This document shows, one piece after another, positions 43,293-54,717 of a stretch of 64,000 nucleotides of DNA. The notes beneath the pieces are model-generated. The model was given only the letters and a program-made list of their open reading frames with translations. It did no database searches and was not told where the DNA came from. The stretch lies in assembly GCA_944990035.1 (NCBI GenBank), contig CALYLX010000126.1:2666001-2730000 (forward strand). Reading direction: 5' to 3'. The position numbers and the translations under genes were made by a program. Numbering within the stretch: position 1 is the stretch's first letter; each line of letters opens with the position of its first letter. This stretch comes from Clitopilus passeckerianus. Its lineage: Eukaryota; Basidiomycota; Agaricomycetes; Agaricales; Entolomataceae.

Positions 43293-45264
43293 TTACTTGG
43301 TGTGCCTTTGTTCAAGTAACGGCCTTTGGATCCGATGTTTCCAAAAGATTTTAAAGGCATGCATTGGGTGTCCGGGTCTATCGCACACTTTGCGAGTGCA
43401 GGTTGCAAATATGATGAGCGCCTTGGCGCGATAGGGAATCAACTTCATTTCAGCGAGTAAGCGTCGGAGTGCATTGGTTTCTTGAGCTTTATAGCACCTC
43501 TGCCAAAGAAAATTAGAGGGGTAATTCAACACAGTGGAGAATGTTAAGCATACCGCGAGGTAATCGAGGATGCCGATCCTAAAGGAGCATGCGTTAACAA
43601 CCTGGAAAAGGTCCCGGGCCGGTTTGCGACTGGATTGTACAAGCCCGAGTTCGCGAAGTAGTTGGGAGAAGCCCTTGTCGTTCGACCACAGACAGATCTC
43701 CAACTGAGCCCTCAGTGCTGAATCCGGGGCGGAATGCCCCATGTGTAGAAACATCTCTCCGACCACATGCCGACATATTGTATAACGACCCATCTCAGTG
43801 CCGGTAGCCATTCCTTCGAGAACGTGTTTGAAGTAGAGTTTTGTAAGACGCTTGTGAGCCTCTGGGGGGGATAGGCAAAACTTCCTAGACCGTTTTTGGT
43901 CTACTAAAAAATCTCCAAACGATGCATGGTAAAATCGGAATGGTTCGCTATCAGTGGGGATGTAAAGAATAGAATGCAAGTCGATGAGATGTCGATGGAT
44001 CTGATCCAGATTCATGTAGAATAGCCGCTCTAAAAAATGGTTGGTTATCAGTTCAGTCGTAGATCGGTCCCACGGATTGGAAGCATGCGCAAGGAAGCAA
44101 GAAAAGACGTCCATCGCGACATCATATGAGGACGCAGCAACGCAAGACGAAATGTGGGTATAGAGGGCGTCGAGCGGAGCGTATGGTGTGTCTTCTCCAG
44201 GGTGTTCTAACCCCAGCAGGACTTGCAGGCAGCGGCGTGGGTCGTTATGGGGTGGGCTGATATACTTGACAACCGTCGATGCATAAATGAACTGGCCGGA
44301 TGATTTCCGAACGAGAGTCTGAAGTGCGTCCTCAGATGGCCATTGGTCATCTTTCATTCGACACCTCGTCTTGATCTCTTGAAATTTACATCGCAGATAC
44401 AAATCGATATCTGCACGGGGGTCAAAACTATCGTCCAGAACAATGTGGGAAGTGTAGCGTAGAAGCTCTGGTTCATCGAAAGCATCCCGAATTTGCTGCT
44501 CTGGCCTGCTGGTCACGAAGATGCGTAGGGGTATGTTGCATCGCGCCAGAAGGGTAGATAAGACGGAAAGGATCTCTTTCTGAGAGCCTTCGCCGTTACA
44601 TTCATCTAATCCGTCTACAACAATGACTTTCGGTTGTTGCGCAGCCTTCGGGAAGGAAACAAAAGATGGAGCCATAGAGGTGCGGATAACCAGTATTTCA
44701 ATTTGGGAAAGTAGGGTCTTCCTGAAGATAAGCGGATCATCTTCAATGGCTATCTCTACAAGATGTCGCAAATCTGGATAAGCCCGCAAGAGTTGATATA
44801 AAATGGTGGCCACGATAAATGCCTTCTCGTTGCGCCGTGCGGCAGTCCGGGAGAGGAAGAAACTGGCGGCGAGGATGCCTCTCTCGTCCCATTGCTCGGC
44901 AAGCGTCTGGGCAATAGCTGATTTGCCAGCTCCGGCAGGTCCTGATAGCCATTTGATATTCTGGGAGGAATCTGAGCTTTCGGATTCAGCCCAATTTGCG
45001 ATGATGTCCAAAACTGCGGTTCGGGTCTCTGGATGACATTTTGGCGGGTCAAACCGTTCGCCCGAGTTGTGTAAGGCTCCAGCGGCAACATATTCTTGCA
45101 AAATCTCGAGGCCCTCTGAAAAAGGCTTATCAGCTCGTGTTCTCTGGGAGTAGGAGGTTTTGAGAGAACCCACTCTTCTTGGAGCCAACATGTTCATGGT
45201 ATATGCCAGCTTCTATGATTCGGCCGCCAAATATGTTGACTTCGTTGCTGGGCAAGCTTGGCAT
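43293..45264 (-). CDS. NACHT-domain STAND NTPase (copy 2)
   Basis: Paralogue of NACHT 1, in convergent orientation. I place the start at 45264 (MPSLPSNEVN), upstream of the longest ORF start at 45197: the first exon then encodes FGGRIIEAGIYHEHVG, aligning with FHGGRFVETGVYNEV of copy 1, and a donor (AGAAGA/GTGGGT) joins the main exon at GLEILQEYVAAGALHNSGER. Walker A is GPAGAGKS, Walker B VIVVDGLDEC, then IFVTSRPEQQIRDAF, SSGQFIYASTVVKYISPP and FYHASFGDFLVDQKRS. A 54-nt intron (43500-43553) is in frame and easily missed; removing it gives LDYLARCYKAQETNALRRL, matching copy 1. The tail ends EQRHTK. No C-terminal repeats. Confidence 0.85.
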
Positions 45265-45889
45265 ATCGGTTCAGCAGTAACCTAAGTCCATAGAAAAGGA
45301 TAGCTATGATAGTCGCAGTCTCAGTACTGCAGTTCGGGTGTCTAGCGTCAGCATCGCCGCTCTCGATGCAGATGTTCACGTGGCCATCACTCAACAACTA
45401 TAGCCTCAGGTTGTGTCTATTTAGCGCTGAATTGCCCGCCCAGCTGACCACTCGTTAAACGCCCGTTGACATGAGGTCGAATTCGCCCAAAATTCGCCAC
45501 TTGTAGTACTGGCCTTAGACTCATAAGTACGCGTCGTGATGGCCAGAGGCATGCTGTTGATGCAAGTTATTTCCTTTTCTAGGCAGCTTTCGGATAACGT
45601 ACGCACTTCTACGTCAGCCGGGACAATCCAAATCGTAATTCTGATTTGACTCCAACTCTCTCGGTCGACTCTCGGTGAGAAACCAAGCCCATTCCACCGC
45701 TAAAATTCACTGGCTTGTTGTATAAGAATCTATGTTCTCTATAAGCCAACACGGAAACGCGGATGCTGTAACTCAGCGCAACTATGGGGGCTAAGCGGTG
45801 GCTTGTATAAAGCTCCTAGATTTTTCTGCTAGGACATCAGCAATCTCTGCCCTTTTTTCGACCTCAAACGAAAGTCTTCTACCCTTGCA
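45265..45889. promoter_or_regulatory. divergent promoter region, NACHT 2 / old yellow enzyme
   Basis: 625 nt between head-to-head genes. Small ORFs here are not supported. No TATA box seen. Confidence 0.4.
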
Positions 45890-47418
45890 ATGTCTTCTTC
45901 GATAAGCCCCCTTTTTACCCCAGTGAAAATTGGCTCTCGTCAAGCCAGTAACCGTATTTTTATGTCGGCGATGACTCGTAGTCGTGCTCCCGGGGCCGTT
46001 CCAAGTGCCATCATGGCCGAATACTACAAACAACGAGCTAAAGAGGGCTCGGGGCTCATTGTCTCGGAGGGTATACTTGTGACTCGTCAGGGGTACGAAA
46101 GCCTTCTGTGGTACCGCTTGAGCGCAATCTCACTCACGCAATTTCTACAGCACTGAATGGCCGAATGCTCCTGGAATATGGAACAAGGAGCAAGTCGCTG
46201 CCTGGAAGAAAATCACCGACGAGGTTCACTCCGCCGGCTCTTTAATTTACGCCCAGCTTTGGCACGGTGGGTCCGACTTCAGCTGCCTTTGAGATCAAAA
46301 TTGACTGTCGCAACAGTTGGTCGTGTCGCCCATCCCGATGCTCCAGAGCAGAAACTCGCGGGAACCGTACGTTGTAACGGATTATCAGAAGCTGCCACGG
46401 GCTAATATACGTTTACATGTTAGCCTGTATACGCGCCGTCCGCAATCGCCGCCCGTGGCGGCAAGTTCAGATTTATCCCTGGTGAACCAGAATACGTAAC
46501 AGTAGGTCTCCACGCGACTTCACCCCCTTAATTTGTTCTTAGCCTTTTTTGTAGCCCACAGCGGTTGAGGACCCCTCGACCCTTGTCGAGAATTTCAGGC
46601 AGGCCGCTATCAATGCAAAGGAAGCTGGCTTTGATGGTGCCGAAAGTAAGTAGTTTTATTGTTCTCGCCCCAAGACGGGACTCTGATCACCAACACCCAG
46701 TTCATGGTGCCAACGGCTACCTCGTCGTGCAATTCCTCGATAGTGGCGCAAACCAACGCACCGATCAATGGGGTGGTAGCGTCGAGAACCGTGCTCGTTT
46801 CGGACTTGAAGTCGTCAAGGCAGTCAAAGAATCCTTTGGCAACGAGGTAGCCATCAAAGTTAGCCCAGCTGGAGGCTACAACGATGTCGGGTGAGTTACT
46901 CTCGAATTTCTTGCAAATATGCTTTCTGTAACACGTCGTTCTCCGACCTTAGAATGCCCCTACCGGAAACAATCGAGACGTACAAGTACTTCCTTAGTGA
47001 AGTAGACAAGCTTGGCGTTTCCTACATCGCCCTGAGTCGATACAATGCTTACTTCGACCCCAAGTTCGACGGTACGAACGATGTCCTTCTGAATTCTTCT
47101 CTATTTTTGATGTACTGTACAGGTGTCCCTCGAGGAGTCGATCACGACTTCCTCGCCACCTACCGCTCATCGATCCAGAATGCTAAAGTCGTTCTTAACG
47201 GTGGCGTAACGGCTGAGGAAGGTGCTAAGCTTGTCACCTCCGGCACGATTGACGCCATCGCCATTGGCTTCAACTTCATCACACACCCTGACCTTGTCAA
47301 GCGCATCCAGTTGGGCAAGGCTCTGGATAATACTCTCGATTATCTTCACATCCAAGGGGGTGAGGTCGAAAGTGAATTCCCTCTTGGTTACACCGACTAT
47401 CCTGTGGCGGTATACTGA
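45890..47418 (+). CDS. NADH:flavin oxidoreductase (old yellow enzyme family)
   Basis: FMN-dependent ene-reductase that reduces activated C=C bonds; the physiological substrate is unknown. It starts MSSSISPLFTPVKIGSRQAS, then NRIFMSAMTRSRA, YYKQRAKEGSGLIVSEGI. Joined exons give TEWPNAPGIWNKEQVAAWKK, VHSAGSLIYAQLWH, GRVAHPDAPEQKLAG, AGFDGAEIHGANGYLVVQFL, DQWGGSVENRARFGLEV, KVSPAGGYNDVG, LNGGVTAEEGAKLV and AIGFNFITHPDLVKR. FMN-barrel motifs are intact, including the EIHGANGYL block with the substrate-binding His. Typical members read DQFL rather than VQFL here. Eight or so introns. Stop at 47418. Convergent with the DUF4185-like gene; no secondary-metabolite cluster is visible. Confidence 0.87.
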
Positions 47419-47765
47419 AGGGTATGGTACAAGAGATGAAGGGCTGTGGGTATATATAATCTCGAGTCTGATCCAATTTGCTTGAGACTTTACGTAGTGT
47501 AGAGTGTTGTATATTTCTTGCGTTTGGAAATCCAAAGGCGATCTCAGCTACTACGCATGCTTGAACACGACAATCACCTCCCGCGAGGGTATCAAGTTGA
47601 ACTATATTGGCGATATCAAGGTATACGCATTTTAGATGACGATAATCAGAGCAAGGCCCTGCTGACTATCGAATTTTGATCGAATTATTCCACGTTCCGT
47701 GGTGAACGATACAATCATCTACGAGCCCCAAGTAACGTGAATCAAAGGCGTGGTATAAATATCCG
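47419..47765. other. intergenic between convergent genes
   Basis: 347 nt of 3' flanks. Nothing recognised. Confidence 0.4.
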
Positions 47766-49461
47766 TCACGTTGGTGAACGTCTACCGAGAGAAACATCAG
47801 TCAAGTCGACCTTTGCAACGAGTTTACTATGACTGACCAAATACATGTCCTTGCCACTGCCTGTGGTTAATCCCGGATGAGCTTGCAGAGAGTAGGCGGG
47901 GAGTCCTGCGGTGCCGCCACGGGCTTGGTAAATTTGCTATTGATAAAGGAATGAATCAGTGTCGTCTTTGGAGAAGGACACGGTAAGAACTAACATAGGG
48001 AGCTGCCCAAGGGCCTTCAGGGTTGGGAGCAGTCGTCATAAAGAAAGTAGCACCTAAACAGCGAATGGTCAGCTTATGAAGGCGCCTTAGGGATTTAGGA
48101 ATTACCTGGGAATCTGTTACCCCCAATCCAGACATATTCCTTCCAGAGCCTTGATAATCCGATAGTCAGGTCACAAGTTAGAGTTCGTGTAGATCGGAAT
48201 TTGCTTACGAAGAATAATAGAATGTTCCTTGACCGCCTGCACCAGCATTTGGAATCGACGCGCTGGTATCGTTCCTGCCGGGCTTGTTCGATGTCCATCC
48301 GCCATTCACGTAGTATTGGTACTTGGACTTGTCAGTCACAGACCCAGTGGGGACTTTAGCCAGAGCAATGGAGCCGTCGGCGCGCTGGCCATAAAGGTAG
48401 GCCACAGTGGTTGCCGGGTCGGTCACCGATCCGTATGTGCCATATGGTGCATCGTTGGCACCCCAGAATTCTGTAGGAAACTATCAAGAATAAATTTGAA
48501 TCGAGGGAGAAGTTGACATACGTTCGTTGATCAGATGGACTTGAGGAAGATTTGTGCCATCTCTTTCTGGTTGATATTCGCTATAGTATAGGCTCTGATG
48601 CACCATAATCAGGTACGTTCACGCCGAGTTGAGACGAACGAGCACTTACCGTTGCAAAATTGATCGAATCTGGGGCTAGCGCTAAGCCATCCAGATGCTG
48701 TCTGGACACCCTATAGATACATCGCGTCAGATTGACAATTTTTCTCCCGCACATCGCACGTACCAAGTATAGGCACCCACATCGCCGTTGGGGAAGGCGA
48801 TAGTAATCAAAGGTGGCGTATCCGGCCATCCTACCCAACGAGTTCCGTCAGCGCATGCGCCAGCCGTGTTGCCATTGCACTCGTCAGCTGTTCATTAAAG
48901 TCAGAGGAGACAAGACTGAGTTGACTTGAGAGATATTACCCTGCAGTGGAAAGTAAGGTGTATCGGCATTGCCGGTCCTTGCAGCAGAAGTCAGATTTGG
49001 CCGGTAGGAGAACAACTGACTTGAACGTACTGGACGAGAGATGGACCATTCGAACCAACTGTGGACCATGCAGCAGTATTGACTACGATAGGAAGCGTAG
49101 GAACTCCATTTTTCACAGGCTGCGAGCTTCAGAAGAATGAGTTACAAGTTTGAATGACCCAAGCGGAGAATACCCACTCGCGGCAGACCCAGAGCTGAGG
49201 AGGAGATCAGACTCCGAGGACTGAAATATACAGAACGAAGGCTTACCACTGCGTCACTTCGCATCCGTACAGAACCGCAAGAGTCTCTGTTTACATTCTG
49301 CTGCGCCATGATACCGACCTTCACGAACAGAACGTTCAGTAATCATGATTATCGAAGGTAAACGGGACACCCACGATTTGGCTACTCGCCACGGTATGGG
49401 CAGCATGCACAAAGTTTATAGCAGCCAACACCAAAGCAGCCGCTAGCTTGAAGTTCTTCAT
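47766..49461 (-). CDS. secreted DUF4185-like beta-propeller protein
   Basis: Secreted carbohydrate-active-like protein. Signal peptide MKNFKLAAALVLAAINFVHA. Exons joined in order give MAQQNVNRDSCGSVRMRSDA, VKNGVPTLPIVVNTAAWSTV, ADECNGNTAGACADG with TRWVGWPDTPPLITIAFPNG and DVGAYTW, GVQTASGWLSASPRFDQFC, SLYYSEYQPERDGTNLPQ, FWGANDAPYGTYGSVTDPAT with VAYLYGQRADGSIALAKVP, KYQYYVNGGWTSNKPG, KEYVWIGGNRFPG, TFFMTTAPNPEGPWAAPY and YSLQAHPGLTTGSGKDMYLV. The stop is at 47766-47768. The pattern matches DUF4185, a family that includes GH183 endo-D-arabinanases in bacteria; activity of fungal members is not established. About nine introns. A TATA box lies about 80 nt upstream. Confidence 0.68.
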
Positions 49462-51175
49462 TTTGGGAACGATGCGAGGACTTGGTTGCGTATGAGATGT
49501 GGAGGCAGCCTGAGCGATGAGTTGCCCCTGCTGCTCCCTTATATATACTCGAATCGCCATGACCCCATCATGTGGATGTGGAGTTTCGTCTAAGTATACT
49601 CGAGGGGGTTGCCCTGTGTTGCCATGAGCTAGTATTTTAGCAAGTTACCAACTATGGTCCAACTCCTGACCGTTGGCAACCATTGCTACGGTCACGAGCC
49701 GATACTTTCAGAGCGGATGCAGTCTCTGCGGAAGCCATGATGCAAGATCTGGCACCAATCGATGTCACACGCAGGATGGGCGATGTGGAAGAGAAGTTCT
49801 TCTGACCCAAGTTCTGACCACGGGTGCTGAATCTACTACGTTCAGTCGAGGAATCTGTGGGAGAGTGGGGTGGACAGAAGCGAAGAATCACTCGGGAACG
49901 TAGTATAATGAGAGAAGTGTAAGCTCAAGCTTCCCGGCAACACCACGAACGTCAAGTAGCTCGCTGTTTGATACTTGCCGAGCAAATGAGTAGGGATCCC
50001 GGTGATCCTCAATATCGATAGAGAGACTGACGCCATGGTCATTGGTTGACCTAACACGATGGTGGTGGTTAGGTGTCAAGAACCTACAGTAATCTATCCG
50101 GGGACCCGAAAATGCGCGACGCGCGCGAGGATACACGATCACGAGACGAATAGAAGTGCTACGAAAAAGGCAGGTCTACAACCAGATAAGGCAGTCGTAC
50201 TCCAGCTGGCCTCGAGGGGCAATTTTTCGGAGAGATATCATTCCATTTACGCATCCTAGGAGTGATATTCGACCCTACTTCACAACGCCACTCTCGCCAG
50301 AAGCAATCTATAAAGAACAAGGACAGTTATAGAAAAATGAAACTGGAATGTAACGTGACAGAGAGATCATGCACTTGACTTCGAACTTCAGGCTTCAGCA
50401 ACGACGGGGTATGGCTTACACGAAAGAACCGAGATCTTGCCGGTTCTAATGTGCAGTGTGGTTTCTGAACGATGATGGAATAACCTTCAACTGGCCCCCA
50501 AAGGACCTCTTGGCGATTTGCGAGCTACTCAAGAATCTTGTTGAAGAGGGAGCGAGAAACCATCTTAAAGGTCAGCATGACCTGATTCTGGTACTTACTC
50601 CGAGAGGAGGGTTTCCCCAACGACGTAGGCTTGATACCTACCCTGGATCAACTCTCTATCGACGCTGAATTAAGGAAGTCCGGCTCGTTGGACAATCACT
50701 CACCTGGGGCAGGGCCTGTATCTGGACTCGGAGGAGCATAAATATTCACGCCGAGTCTGCAGTGTGTCCGCAACAAATACGGTGATCTTCAGTGTATTTT
50801 TTATACAATGTATGCGAAAATGTGCATCTTACCCGAGTTGACTGTATAGTTGTGGCATTTCTAACGTCGACCCCGATTTCCGCTCTTGAAAAACCTTCTC
50901 TGGTATTTTGTCGGGCCATCTCATCAGCCAGAATACGCAAACTCAATCAGATTGATCCGCAGGTGATCTTCAGCTGCACAGAATCAGACGTCCATGCTGC
51001 TCTCATTCGGCCCAGTTGATGCAATCGAAAAAAGATGGCGACCCTACTCCGTATAGGCGTGTAATAGGCTACACGATCGGCTGCAACATACATCTTCAGG
51101 TAGCTTCAGGTTCCAGAGTCTGGGCAGTTTCTTTCTATCGTTCCATGACGGTGGAGCCCCCTGCCCTCAGCTGAG
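49462..51175. other. long intergenic interval
   Basis: 1.7 kb. A minus-strand TATATATAA (49539-49547) serves the DUF4185-like gene. An isolated ORF at 50456-50668 (ITFNWPPKDLLAICELLKNL) begins right after a TGCAG acceptor and could be an exon relic, but no partner exon was found. No gene called. Confidence 0.4.
49539..49547 (-). promoter_or_regulatory. TATA box of DUF4185-like gene
   Basis: Reads TATATATAA on the minus strand, about 80 nt upstream of the ATG at 49461. Confidence 0.5.
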
Positions 51176-52659
51176 ATGGCCTTTTCCATCCTTCCACTCC
51201 TTTCTAGCCTGTACGTTTGCCTTGCCGAAATCTCCCGGTTAAGTTCGCTGATCTCTCTCGGTCGTTAGGTTCCTTTTCCTTTATCTGGGGCCTCTAACTG
51301 CGCATGCATTGAAGCTTTTCCAGCCTACTCAGAAGGGTTCTACCACAATCTTCGACGATACAGAACCTACGTTGATTACATGGACTACCACCAACGGAGA
51401 CCCCTCGGAATTCGATATCAAGCTTCAGAACGATGCTATTGGGATGACTCCAAAGCTCTTGGAGTACCAGCTGCAGATTGGCTGGGGCTCGTATAATACG
51501 TATATCCCCGAAGTCCAAGCCGAGTGCGTCAAGTTCTTCTTTGGGCCCTATTCTCAATACTGATCCTTTCCTAGTGCTAATTATTACATCGGCTGCTACT
51601 ACAAGTAAGTCTTATCTCTGGGAGCCGTAAACGGGATCTGACCCAGAATAATCAGGAGCAATAGACAGGAGGTATCGTGCCCTAGCACAGACAAGTTTGC
51701 TATTTACAAGAAGGGCACGAAAGTAACCGAGCCTGCACGTTCGAATACATCGTGAGTATCAGAGAATATTCTTGCACTCGGGCTGAGGTAACGATCTAGG
51801 AAAACGACTGTCACTACCCCTCCGGCCACTTCTCATACCACCACCACACAACCTCCAAACACAACTCCTACTACCACGAATAATGGCACTCCAACTTCCA
51901 CCTCCGCACCCAACAATTCCTCGCCGTCCAGTTCGTCTGGTGTAACAGGGGCTACTACTGTGACAACCACCTCGTATGCACCATGCTTACGTTTTGCTCT
52001 TCATAGTCGCTGACCTAGTCAAAATAGCGACGGTACCATCATCATTTACACCTCAAGCCCCACCCCAACATCTCCAGACTCCTCTTCTGAAGGAGGCACC
52101 ATAACAGGATCAACATCCAAACATTCATCGGTGGGACCCATCGTCGGAGGTGTAGTAGGGGGCGTGGCGATAGTAATCCTCATCGCAATCCTCATCTGGC
52201 TCCTTCGTCGACGAAGGCGACATGTCGATTTAGACCAAACCGAAATGGAGGCTCAAGCACCATTAGCAGGCGAACTCAGTCGAACTCGTTCAGTTGTTGT
52301 TCCCTTTACACAACACCCTGTACCTCCGTCCGAGAAACAACGTATGATTTTCTCCTCCTTTCCCGAACTGGTGGGTAAAAGCTGACTTGTTGACAGGCCA
52401 ACTCGACCAGATTGTCCAAGAACGCCAAGAGGCCCTTCAAAGGCGTGAAAGGCTTCAAGATGGCCTGAGCTCCCCGGGAGAGACGAATATGTCCACTGCG
52501 GGTTCGGCACAGGAGGAGCTACACGAGAAAATCGCGCAGCTCACTGCAAGGATATTTGAGTTGGAGTCCCAGCAGCGGGAAACAGAACAGTACATTAGTC
52601 GATCCAGCCATCTCGCCCCGCCTCCGGATTATGATACCTCGACCGTGAACCGGACTTAA
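51176..52659 (+). CDS. type I membrane protein with C-terminal PPDY motif (copy 3)
   Basis: Third member of the family at 32480 and 34246, 16 kb away. Signal peptide from two exons (MAFSILPLLSSLFLFLYLGP) with a phase-2 intron at the same place. The ectodomain reads LKLFQPTQKGSTTIFDD, TLITWTTTNGDPSEFDIKLQ, LQIGWGSYNTYIPEVQA and ANYYIGCYYKSNRQEVSCPS, again a Kre9/Knh1-like beta-sandwich, with three Cys. A Thr/Pro/Ser stalk, the helix GPIVGGVVGGVAIVILIAIL, and RRRRRH follow. The tail has a helix (ELHEKIAQLTARIFELESQQ) and ends LAPPPDYDTSTVNRT, stop 52659. Seven exons. Likely plasma membrane; ligand unknown. Confidence 0.72.
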
Positions 52660-52811
52660 TCGCGTTGTTGTACGACGTCTTGTGGTTTTTGATTAGTTTT
52701 CGATGTATTTTCCGATTTTGTATATATTGTGGCATTAGGAGTAGCTCGGAGGAATACATTGGATACAGGACAGCAAAGATCAGCGAAAACATCGGAGGAT
52801 AGTCTGAAGCT

Positions 52812-54475
52812 CAACCCTTCATGAGCCAAGGCTTGTTTGCCATTACCCACCCGTCAAGTATCTTCCAGAAGTGCGCAACGACGGACTTGTCAACATGCCG
52901 ACGGTGAGGCTCGATCTATGGGGCATTAGGAGACGCGGTGAGTCAGTGAGTAACCGAGCGAAGAGGGAGAACGGTACCTTGAGCGACGTGACATTCCAGT
53001 CTGAAATCTTTGGATTCGGGGGATCATTAGCCCATGCCACATATATTCCTTTCACTGTTCTCCCAGTTAGCCAAATTCTGCGACTGAAAAGGCATTGATT
53101 GGACAAACCATGATGGAACAGCTGTGTCGGCTCTGTCCACTTGTACGGCTTAAACTGCCAGGTTTGTCCCGTGGTCATCACACACACCACCCTATCCCAC
53201 GCATCGGCGCCAAATTTCCCCAGTGCCTCTACGCTGTCGACAACAAAGTAGCGGGCTTGGGTTTCCGCCTCCTTGCCGGCCGAATCAATGTGGGTGCGTT
53301 TGCGGTATATAGGAATAAGATCCTCAGATTTGGTATTCCCTTCTGCAGCTGCGCGTGCTCGTGCTTCTTGTGAAGGCTCGAATCTAGAGTAGAGGCAAAT
53401 CTTAGGGATGGCTCTGCAAAGCAAACGTGAGACTTACGAAGACTCCTGCAAGAATTTCTTGACGTTGTGCATGGTAATGAGAGCAGTCGGAGACGAAGAT
53501 ATCATGATAATCGGGAACATATTTTCTAGAGAAGCCATTTTGTTAGCACTGCGAATTTGGTAGAGCTGGGAGCAGACATACTGGCTTTTCGGGCTTGCAT
53601 CTTGGAATCTGTCCGAGCTTGTCAGTTTAGATAAATTGTGAAGACAAACAAGTTCCAGACCTGGTGCTGAAGCAGACGGTGTGGCTACACCAGGCTTGCT
53701 TGCTTCCTTCAGCTTCTTCAGCTTTTCTTCGAACTTCTCTTTAGTGTTCTTGAATTCCTATATTAATGTAAGGGGCAAGCAAATCTTTGCAACTGGGCAA
53801 ATTTGAATGACGAACCGTTGGCTTTTTACCTCGAAGAACAGTATTCCGATCCTTCAGCTCAACCTCACTCTGCTTGAACTTCTTGACTATCTCGACATCA
53901 TGGACGTCGACTACATATTTCCGTTTGGTGGGAGATGATGTTTCTGGTGCTGTGGCGGACCTGTGGGATGTCGTAGAAGGGAGCTGAGATGTCCCTTTTA
54001 CTGGTGTACCGGGTGGTGTGGTTGAATCGGCTGTTAATGATACAGGTTGTTCAGTTCCTTACTTCCTCTTGGAGTCCAGAAAATACTTACACAGAGGTTC
54101 AATCCTATCATGTTCGGATATTCTTCCTTCCAGCCAGTCCACAACACTCTTCCTTTCCGTGACGCTCACAAATCCAACCGTCAAGCCATTCTCCCTAACC
54201 TGCTTCATGTACTCGGCACCGGGAGCATCCTTCAGCAGCCATGCAAGATACACAGCTTCCAGAGAGAGAAAGTCTGAAGGTCCTGAAGCAGCCGACACGC
54301 CTGGTTTCCGCCATCGCGTCGGGTTGGATTTAGGCAAAGAGATTGAGGGTGAGAGGCTGATGTGGGTTGCGGAAACTAGCGACGGCGTCGGTGAGCCGTT
54401 GGCAGTATACGAGATGGTGTTGCCAGACTTTATGGCATTTCTGAGTGCTACGAGTGCGTCGGAGTCAGAGCTCAT
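52812..54475 (-). CDS. CDC73: CDC73 / parafibromin, Paf1 complex subunit
   Basis: Subunit of the Paf1 transcription elongation complex, linking RNA polymerase II to histone modification and mRNA 3'-end formation. It starts MSSDSDALVALRNAIKSGNT, with LSLEAVYLAWLLKDAPGAEY and VGFVSVTERKSVVDWLEGRI in the N-terminal half. Middle exons carry the basic RKYVVDVHDVEIVKKFKQSE. The C-terminal Ras-like domain is clear: MFPIIMISSSPTALITMHNV, FEPSQEARARAAAEGNTKSE, LIPIYRKRTH, VDSVEALGKFGADAWDRVVC, TTGQTWQFKPYKW, VKGIYVAWANDPPNPKISDW and DPHRRHVDKSVVAHFWKILD. Stop at 52812-52814. Complete domain set, several introns. A 193-codon ORF on the other strand is an antisense shadow. Confidence 0.93.
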
Positions 54476-54717
54476 CGTTCAAGGCGTTGAGAACAGATGT
54501 AATAGCGTTCAAGACGCTGTTGCTGGAAGTCTTGAGGACTGTGGGAACGAACTGCCAAATCAGAATTTCAGTGAGTGCCTCCTGCCCGCCAAACTCTGAA
54601 AAGAAGTCTGCAGCAGAGATTACCGTTGGTAGTACAGTGACACCGGATGTATACAGATTAGAAATAATATTATACATTGCTCCATAAACCGAAACGTCCC
54701 TCTTGGGTGTAGGGTGC

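Noticed and set aside
50456..50668. 70-codon ORF preceded by a TGCAG acceptor
   Set aside because: Looks protein-like at first (NWPPKDLLAICELLKNLVEE) but no upstream exon or downstream continuation was found; kept only as a note in the intergenic entry.
54018..54599. 193-codon plus-strand ORF opposite CDC73
   Set aside because: Lies antisense over the well-supported first exon of CDC73 and its leader; no domain or promoter evidence.
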